The notes under the pieces: model-generated
The model's input: only the letters and a program-made list of their open reading frames with translations
Databases searched by the model: none
What the model was told of the DNA's origin: nothing
Shown: in pieces, positions 43,478-48,860 of the stretch
Numbering within the stretch: position 1 is the stretch's first letter
Layout: each line of letters opens with the position of its first letter
Source: an uncultured Collinsella sp.
Lineage (GTDB): Bacteria > Actinomycetota > Coriobacteriia > Coriobacteriales > Coriobacteriaceae
Length of the DNA stretch: 48,860 bases
Direction: 5' to 3'
Assembly (NCBI GenBank): GCA_958419975.1
Contig: CATZIG010000001.1
Location: 1-48,860, forward strand
Position numbers and translations under genes: made by a program

Positions 43478-43526
43478 GCCATTCTAGCCCGAGACGTTTA
43501 AACGCAAACGCATGGGCTAGAATGGC
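43478..43526. promoter_or_regulatory. Nested palindrome upstream of pflA
   Basis: GCCATTCTAGCCC (43478-43490) and GGGCTAGAATGGC (43514-43526) are perfect 13-bp arms, flanked by ATTAAAA/TTTTAAT. The 23-nt interval contains the perfect palindrome CGTTTAAACG. It ends about 48 nt before pflA; a regulator site or leader structure is likely. Confidence 0.65.
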
Positions 43527-43573
43527 TCTGGCATTTTAATTGGTTACATCCAAGGAGAGGCAAGGTAGCGCGA

Positions 43574-44392
43574 ATGGCAGAAATGACGCTTGAGGGTGTG
43601 GACGCTCGTCCCGAGGACTCTGCGTTTGCCCTTGGCCGCGTGCATTCGGTCGAGACGATGGGAACGGTCGACGGACCCGGCATCCGCTTTGTGGTGTTTG
43701 TTCAGGGCTGTCCCATGCGCTGCGCGTATTGCCACAATCCCGATACCTGGTCGGTCAACGGCGGCACCATGGTGACCGTCGAGCATCTGATGGACGAGTT
43801 CCAGAGCAACCATGAGTTCTACCGTAGCGGCGGCATTACCGTTTCGGGCGGAGAACCGCTACTGCAGCCCGAGTTTTTGGCCGACCTGTTCCGTGCAATG
43901 CACAACAACCCCGATGGCCGTGTACATACCTGCCTAGATAGCTGTGGCTATGCATTTGACCCCAACCACCCCGAGAAGTTTGATGCCGTGCTCAACGAGA
44001 CCGACATGGTACTGCTCGATATCAAGCATGCCGACCCGGTCGAGCATAAAAAGCTGACCGGTTGCGATCCCGCACGCATCTTGGCGTTTGGCGATGAGCT
44101 TGCACGTCGCAAGATCAAGGTCGTTATCCGCCACGTGGTGGTGCCGGGCATTACCGACACGGTGGAGGAGTGCGAGAAGCTCGGTCGCCTCATTGCTCCA
44201 TGGCACAACGTGGTGGGCCTGGAAATGCTGCCGTATCACACGATGGGTGTCGTCAAGTACGAGCAACTGGGCATTCCCTATAAGCTCGAGGGCGTGCCCC
44301 AGATGGATACCGCGCGCATGCCCGAGTTGCGTAATGCCGTTATGACCGGCATGAAAAAGCGCCGCGCGGAGCTCAGGTCGGCCATCGGCTAA
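43574..44392 (+). CDS. pflA: Pyruvate formate-lyase activating enzyme, radical SAM
   Basis: A 272-residue radical SAM activase with the CxxxCxxC cluster motif CPMRCAYC (C46, C50, C53), preceded by GTVDGPGIRFVVFVQG and followed by the GGE motif VSGGEPLLQ. Length and sequence match PflA (246-270 residues) without the extra ferredoxin domain of other glycyl-radical activases. It would generate the glycyl radical on G58 of the small PFL protein. It lies 7 kb from the PFL genes on the same strand, separated by the sucrose module, so its expression is independent. Confidence 0.94.
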   Translation: MAEMTLEGVDARPEDSAFALGRVHSVETMGTVDGPGIRFVVFVQGCPMRCAYCHNPDTWSVNGGTMVTVEHLMDEFQSNHEFYRSGGITVSGGEPLLQPEFLADLFRAMHNNPDGRVHTCLDSCGYAFDPNHPEKFDAVLNETDMVLLDIKHADPVEHKKLTGCDPARILAFGDELARRKIKVVIRHVVVPGITDTVEECEKLGRLIAPWHNVVGLEMLPYHTMGVVKYEQLGIPYKLEGVPQMDTARMPELRNAVMTGMKKRRAELRSAIG

Positions 44393-44518
44393 CAAGCCAT
44401 TTTTGCCCCTTTATGATACCCGAGCTGTACTGGCCTAACGGCTTGGTGCTGACACGGTTGAGCCAAAATGCTGGTACCATACCGTGGATAAGCAATTTGC
44501 ACGGATTTGGGGGATGGC

Positions 44519-45259
44519 ATGGCAACCATCGCGATCATAGGCGCACTCGAAAAAGAGGTTGCGCAGATTAAGGAAGAGCTGAGTGGCACGCATGTGTCGC
44601 AGGAGGCGGGCTTGACCGTTGTGAACGGTGGGCTTTCGGGTCTGACGGTAGTCGCCACGACGGCAGGCATGGGGACCGTGAACGCCGCGGCCGCAACGCA
44701 GCATCTCATCAGCAAATACGCCCCGCAGGCCGTTGTGTTTTCGGGCATTGCGGGTGGCCTTAACCCTAAACTGCATATTAACGACGTGGTTATAGGCAAG
44801 TGCCTGCGCTATCTGGATACCGATACGGCACTTATCGCCGAGTCCGCTCCGGGGCTCGAGGAGTTTGTCTCGACGCCGGCGTTGGTTGATGTTGCCGCCG
44901 CCGTGCTTGCCGAGCATGGATTTGTGGATGCCTCGGCGGATGAGAATTCTGCGGAGAAGGACCCCAAGCAGTTCCTGTGTGGCACTATCGCCACGGGTGA
45001 CCGCTTTGTTACGGGTGACGCCATGCGTAACGCTGCGATTGAGGCCACGCATGCCGATTGCGTCGAGATGGAGGGCGCGGCAATTGCGCACATCGCGGCC
45101 AAGAATGGTGTCGATTGCCTGGTGCTGCGCGCTATCAGCGATAATTGTGACGAGGCATATGACGCGTTTTGCGAGCGCGAGTTCGATCTGGACGAGTACG
45201 CTCGCACCGCGAGCGGTATCACGCTTGACATCGTTCGTCGTATCGCCGCCGCGCAATAG
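44519..45259 (+). CDS. mtnN: 5'-methylthioadenosine/S-adenosylhomocysteine nucleosidase
   Basis: A 246-residue nucleosidase cleaving adenine from MTA, SAH and 5'-deoxyadenosine. The catalytic set is visible: E11 in GALEKEV, FSGIAGGLN, VEMEGAAIA (E185) and AISDN (D208). The ATG at 44519 follows GGGGG at 5 nt; an upstream TTG frame adds four residues. A place next to the radical SAM activase pflA makes sense, since PflA releases 5'-deoxyadenosine, though the genes are 126 nt apart and co-transcription is not proven. Confidence 0.93.
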   Translation: MATIAIIGALEKEVAQIKEELSGTHVSQEAGLTVVNGGLSGLTVVATTAGMGTVNAAAATQHLISKYAPQAVVFSGIAGGLNPKLHINDVVIGKCLRYLDTDTALIAESAPGLEEFVSTPALVDVAAAVLAEHGFVDASADENSAEKDPKQFLCGTIATGDRFVTGDAMRNAAIEATHADCVEMEGAAIAHIAAKNGVDCLVLRAISDNCDEAYDAFCEREFDLDEYARTASGITLDIVRRIAAAQ

Positions 45260-45298
45260 CACGCCCGTTTTGTAAGAACCTACGACCAAGGAGTGTCC

Positions 45299-45889
45299 AT
45301 GGCCGATTCAATTAACTACCAGCTTGCCAAGTTCGTTGCCAGCTACGGCAAGGTTTCGCAGATCCCCGAGTCCACCTGTCCCGAGGTGAGCTTCGTCGGC
45401 CGCTCCAACGTGGGCAAGTCCTCCATCATGAACAAACTCTTTGGCCGCAAGAACCTGGTCAAGGTTTCGAGCACGCCGGGCAAGACGAGCAACATCAACT
45501 TTTTTGAGGCCGACGACGTGCATTTTGTGGACCTGCCGGGCTACGGTTTCGCCCGTCGTTCCAAGGCCGAGCGCGACCGCTGGGCCGAGCTTATCGGCGA
45601 CTTTTTCGATTCCGAGCGCAGCTTTAACCTGGTTGTGTCGCTGGTGGACATTCGTCACGATCCCAGCAAGCTCGATCATGACATGATCGACTACCTGCAG
45701 GGCAACGAGTTCAACTTTATCGTCTGCCTCACCAAAGCCGACAAGCTCAGCCGCACCCAGCAGGCCCGCCAGGCAGCAGCCATCAAAAAACAGCTCAACG
45801 TCCCGGCCGAGAACGTGATCATCACAAGCTCCCAAACCGGCACCGGTATCGACGAACTCAAGCGCCGCATCGCCGAGGCCTGCCTCTAG
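45299..45889 (+). CDS. ysxC: Ribosome-biogenesis GTPase EngB/YsxC
   Basis: A 196-residue TrmE-Era-like GTPase needed for large ribosomal subunit assembly. The G motifs are GRSNVGKS (G1), TPGKT (G2 region), DLPGYG (G3) and TKAD (G4). Length is typical. ATG 45299 follows AAGGAG at 5 nt. It lies 39 nt after mtnN and is probably co-transcribed with it. It is convergent with thrB; element E3 lies between them. Confidence 0.94.
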   Translation: MADSINYQLAKFVASYGKVSQIPESTCPEVSFVGRSNVGKSSIMNKLFGRKNLVKVSSTPGKTSNINFFEADDVHFVDLPGYGFARRSKAERDRWAELIGDFFDSERSFNLVVSLVDIRHDPSKLDHDMIDYLQGNEFNFIVCLTKADKLSRTQQARQAAAIKKQLNVPAENVIITSSQTGTGIDELKRRIAEACL

Positions 45890-45970
45890 TAAGGGCTCCA
45901 GCCTAGCAAGAGCCCCTATCAATAAAAGGCCATAATTTCAGCCCGGCGCCCCTTCAAAGCGTGGGTCCCT

Positions 45971-46151
45971 GTAGACATCGCCAGTCACGTTACCATAGGG
46001 CCACCCAGGGGCATCCCCTTAAAAACATTCCGCAGCACGAGGCCCGCTTATCCGCAGCTCCGAAGGAGCAGGATAAGCGGGCCTCAAGTGCGAGGACGTT
46101 TTTAAGGGGATGCCCCTGGGCGGCCCGGACAGACCGATCGGCGATGTCTAC
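45971..46151 (-). repeat. Nested palindromic 3' element E3, with a third arm pair
   Basis: Main arms 45998-46026 and 46098-46126 (29 bp, one mismatch) enclose an inner stem GAGGCCCGCTTATCC (46039-46053) / GGATAAGCGGGCCTC (46071-46085). Read on the minus strand the internal motifs are GTCCTCGCAC and GCTGCGGAAT, as in E1 and E2. An additional 12-bp outer pair, GTAGACATCGCC (45971-45982) and GGCGATGTCTAC (46140-46151), overlaps the thrB stop codon. The motif orientation places it 3' of thrB. Confidence 0.78.
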
Positions 46152-47029
46152 AGGTACTCGATTTGAGCGCCCTCGGTGTCGCACGTCAGAATGTGCGTGT
46201 CACACTTGGGGAACTGCTCGCGCAGCTTGACCTGCAGGAACTTCGCCACGATGGTGTCGTCAGTCACGGCCATGAGGGTCGAGCCGGAGCCACTGATCCA
46301 GATGGTCTTGGCGCCTCCGTTAAGGCAGGTGTCGCGCACGGCGTTGTAGTCGGGGATGAGGCGGCGGCGATAGGGCTCCTGGATGCGGTCGTCGTTGGCG
46401 GCGGCAATCAGGTCGAGGTCACCAGTCTCCAGGCCGCGCGTCATGCCGGCGATGCGGCCCATTTGCCATACGGCGGTGGAGAGTGGAATCTCCTGCGGCA
46501 CAACCTTGCGCGCCTCGCTCGTATGCACCTCGTAGGGCGGAATCACGGTAATAAAACGCAAGCGATCGCTCACCTCGTAGCGCAGGCACTGGGGGAGCGA
46601 ATCAGTCGGCGTAAAGGAGCAAACGGCACCGCCCAGGATGGCAGGGGCGACGTTATCGGGATGCCCCTCGACCTCGGTGGCAATGCGGACGAGCTCAGCG
46701 CGGTCGACGGTGTGGCCCGTCAGTGCGGCGGCTGCCATGATGCCGGCGACGACGCAGGTGGAGCTGGAACCCAGGCCGCGGGCGACGGGCACGTCGGTCT
46801 GGATATCGATGGCAACGGGAAAAGCCGGCTCGCCCCATGCGGCCAGCGCATCGACAAAGCTCACGTAGACCAGGTTGTTCTCGTTTTGGAATTCCTCGGG
46901 GCAGCCTGTGATGGTGAGCTTGTCGGCGCGCTCGAAGGTGAAGTGCGAATAGAGGCTGACGGCCATGCCGAGGGTATCGTATCCAATGCCCAAGTTGGCG
47001 CTCGTTGCTGGGACGGTGATTTTGATCAT
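46148..47029 (-). CDS. thrB: Homoserine kinase
   Basis: A 293-residue GHMP-family kinase making O-phosphohomoserine. It has the N-terminal ITVPATSANLGIGYDTLG, the ATP-binding loop PVARGLGSSSTCVVAG, EGHPDNVAPAILGG and the C-terminal ISGSGSTLMAV. It lies downstream of thrC on the minus strand, 203 nt away, with element E4 and a hairpin in between. The first ATG in the frame fits the family start; AGGAGG lies close upstream. Confidence 0.94.
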   Translation of the reverse strand: MIKITVPATSANLGIGYDTLGMAVSLYSHFTFERADKLTITGCPEEFQNENNLVYVSFVDALAAWGEPAFPVAIDIQTDVPVARGLGSSSTCVVAGIMAAAALTGHTVDRAELVRIATEVEGHPDNVAPAILGGAVCSFTPTDSLPQCLRYEVSDRLRFITVIPPYEVHTSEARKVVPQEIPLSTAVWQMGRIAGMTRGLETGDLDLIAAANDDRIQEPYRRRLIPDYNAVRDTCLNGGAKTIWISGSGSTLMAVTDDTIVAKFLQVKLREQFPKCDTHILTCDTEGAQIEYL

Positions 47030-47042
47030 GTGAGTCCTCCTG

Positions 47043-47154
47043 GCGTGCCTGGCTGTTTAGTTCGCTGCTCGGGCAGTCCTGCGCAAGACGGAAAGCACAT
47101 TAAGTGCTTTCCTTTGCGTGCGGAACTCGCGACGAACTAAACAGCCAGGCACGC
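47043..47154. repeat. Nested palindromic element E4 between thrC and thrB
   Basis: Perfect 22-bp outer arms (47043-47064 and 47133-47154, GCGTGCCTGGCTGTTTAG-type) enclose an inner stem GGAAAGCAC / GTGCTTTCC (47090-47098 and 47104-47112). Internal TCGGGCA and GTGCGGAA resemble the conserved motifs of E1-E3, more weakly. The element sits inside the thrC-thrB transcript, just upstream of the thrB ribosome site. Confidence 0.72.
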
Positions 47155-47200
47155 TGTGCGCGTTCGTCATCATCCCGGGGGTTATCTGATGAAAGAAGGT

Positions 47201-47220
47201 GCGCCGGCTTTCGCCGGCGC
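47201..47220 (-). terminator. Hairpin just after thrC
   Basis: GCGCCGG and CCGGCGC around a short loop, 12 nt past the thrC stop, with only a weak T-rich tail on the minus strand. Possibly a weak or partial terminator within thrC-thrB. It resembles the stem at 36053-36072. Confidence 0.5.
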
Positions 47221-47232
47221 TTAATAAGGGGT

Positions 47233-48750
47233 TTATTTGGAAGCCATCTTTTTTGCTGCAGACTCTACGTAGTTGGCCATGTCGGCTACGTCGCAGACGT
47301 CTTCGAAACGGACGGGCTTGGATTCGAGTTCGGCGAGCTGGGTCGGGGCGACCGTGTTGGTTGCCTGCTCGAGCACACGCATAGCCTCAAAGTCGTCCTC
47401 GGGAACGTCGAGCCCCAGGGCGTCGCAGCAGGCGCGCGGGAACTTGTAGGGGCTGGCGGTTGAAAGCAGCACGCGGGCCTTGGCGCCCTCGGCGGGGGCG
47501 ACCTGCTCAAAGACGTGATAGCCGCAAGCGGTGTGCGGGTCGATCACGTAGCCGTTCGCATCCCAGCAGCTCTTGATGGCGGCGCGAACCTCGTCCTCGC
47601 TGGCCCAGCCGCAGCCAAACACGCTCTGGATCTTGGCCAGCAGTTCGGCGGGGACCTCGTAGCGACCAGTTTGTGCCAGCTGCTCCATAAGGCCGGCAAC
47701 GAGCTCGCAGTCGCCACCGGACAGGAAGTACAGCATGCGCTCCAGGTTGGAGCTGATGAGGATGTCCATCGACGGCGAGATGGTCGTGAAGAACGGACGG
47801 TTGCGGTCGTAGACGCCGGTGGTCAAGAAGTCGGCGAGCACGTTGTTCTTGTCGCTGGCCACGATGAGTTTGGCGACGGGCAGGCCCATGTGCTTGGCGT
47901 AGTAGCCGGCCAAGATATCGCCAAAGTTGCCGGTCGGTACGCAGAACTCCACAGCGTCGCCGGCCTCGATGGCGCCGGCGCGCAGCAGCTGCGCATAGGC
48001 GGCAAAGTAGTAGACGACCTGTGGTACCAGGCGGCCGACGTTGATGGAGTTGGCACTCGAAAGCACCGTGCCGGCGGCCTCAAGACGCTCGGCAAGCTCC
48101 TTATCGGCAAAGATGCGCTTGACAGCACTCTGGGCGTCGTCGAAGTTGCCGCGGATGCCGCAGACGGCGACGTTGTCTCCCTCCTGCGTGGACATCTGCA
48201 GGTTTTGGACGCGGCTGACCTTGCCCTCGGGATAAAAGACGGTGATGCCCGTGCCCGGAGCGTCGGCAAAACCGGCGAGTGCTGCCTTGCCCGTGTCGCC
48301 CGATGTGGCGGTGACGATCATGATGCGCTCGGCGCCGCCGTCCTTGGCGGAAGTGCGGGCCATCAGACGGGGGAGCATCTGCAGAGCGACGTCCTTAAAA
48401 GCGCTCGTGGGGCCGCCAAAGAGCTCCATCACATAGGTTTGCGGGGCGTCGGCACCCGGTGCGGCGTCGAGTTTGACGAGCGGCGTGACCTCTTCGCTCG
48501 CAAACGTGCCGCGGTATGCCTCGTCGACACACGCCGAAATTTCTTCGGCCGTGTAATCATTCAGTAACATTCCCAACACATCTTGAGCGATTTCAAAGTA
48601 CGATTTATCTGCAAGCGAGCTGATATCGACCTGCTGGGTGCCGAGCTCGTCCGAGACAAACAAACCCCCGTCGGGAGCGATGCCGGTGCGGATTGCCACC
48701 TTACTTGAGCACGATAAAGTGCGTCCTCGTGTACTATGATAAGTTCCCAT
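47233..48750 (-). CDS. thrC: Threonine synthase
   Basis: A 505-residue PLP enzyme converting O-phosphohomoserine to threonine, of the long type also found in E. coli and yeast. It has the N-terminal YHSTRG motif, the PLP lysine K119 in GGPTSAFKD, TATSGDTGKAAL, and PTGNFGDILAGYYAK. ATG 48750 is chosen because it begins MGTYHSTRG, the usual start, and GAGGAG lies 9 nt upstream; the frame is open to 48810. It is the first of two threonine genes; homoserine dehydrogenase and aspartokinase are not in the window. Nothing else was recognised in the last 110 bases. Confidence 0.94.
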   Translation of the reverse strand: MGTYHSTRGRTLSCSSKVAIRTGIAPDGGLFVSDELGTQQVDISSLADKSYFEIAQDVLGMLLNDYTAEEISACVDEAYRGTFASEEVTPLVKLDAAPGADAPQTYVMELFGGPTSAFKDVALQMLPRLMARTSAKDGGAERIMIVTATSGDTGKAALAGFADAPGTGITVFYPEGKVSRVQNLQMSTQEGDNVAVCGIRGNFDDAQSAVKRIFADKELAERLEAAGTVLSSANSINVGRLVPQVVYYFAAYAQLLRAGAIEAGDAVEFCVPTGNFGDILAGYYAKHMGLPVAKLIVASDKNNVLADFLTTGVYDRNRPFFTTISPSMDILISSNLERMLYFLSGGDCELVAGLMEQLAQTGRYEVPAELLAKIQSVFGCGWASEDEVRAAIKSCWDANGYVIDPHTACGYHVFEQVAPAEGAKARVLLSTASPYKFPRACCDALGLDVPEDDFEAMRVLEQATNTVAPTQLAELESKPVRFEDVCDVADMANYVESAAKKMASK

Positions 48751-48860
48751 ATAACACTGCTCCTCGGATGCCTTGGTCCCAATCGGTGAAACCATGGTAT
48801 CAGAGCGCACAAAATAGGTTCGCAGAGGCTTTTTAGAAAGGTAACCTCCAGCCCATGATT

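Overview
The window looks like chromosomal DNA of a high-GC, anaerobic, gut-type actinobacterium, most likely Collinsella or a close Coriobacteriia relative. This is inferred from GC-rich coding sequence, purine-rich ribosome binding sites, an A-type flavodiiron protein, pyruvate formate-lyase, and several PTS sugar systems each paired with a LacI-family regulator. No rRNA, tRNA, CRISPR array, transposase or phage gene was recognised. 38 protein genes are called; one is cut by the left edge and one small ORF is doubtful.

Positions 1-22,100 are a lactose/galactose island. The tagatose-6-phosphate pathway is nearly complete: PTS EIICB (lacE), EIIA (lacF), 6-phospho-beta-galactosidase (lacG), galactose-6-phosphate isomerase (lacA, lacB), a LacX-type epimerase, tagatose-6-phosphate kinase (lacC) and a class II ketose-bisphosphate aldolase divergent from a DeoR regulator. 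A Leloir pair (galK, galT) lies beside it. Three paralogous LacI regulators (1604, 6548, 17709) are each divergent from their target genes, and each has its own version of a 14-bp operator. An AAA ATPase gene flanked by 40-bp direct repeats is wedged between the lac and gal blocks.

Positions 22,100-33,500 hold an unusual Nudix-Vsr fusion protein, a BceAB-type ABC transporter, a DAHP synthase, and a MarR-controlled heterodimeric ABC exporter whose first subunit has a degenerate ATP site and a roughly 200-residue insertion after its first membrane helix.

Positions 33,500-45,900 are all on the plus strand. They start with a pyruvate formate-lyase split into two genes: a 683-residue catalytic core and a separate 83-residue glycyl-radical domain. 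A ScrR-regulated sucrose/fructan module follows (atypical GH32, PTS EIIBC, ScrB), then a DegV protein, the PFL-activating enzyme, MTA/SAH nucleosidase and the GTPase EngB. The right end carries thrC-thrB on the minus strand.

Several gene ends carry large nested palindromes (22134-22258, 36375-36497, 45971-46151, 47043-47154). Their outer arms differ completely in sequence between copies but are nearly perfect inverted repeats within each copy, around short conserved internal motifs. Together with the split PFL and the Nudix-Vsr fusion, these are the most unusual things in the window.
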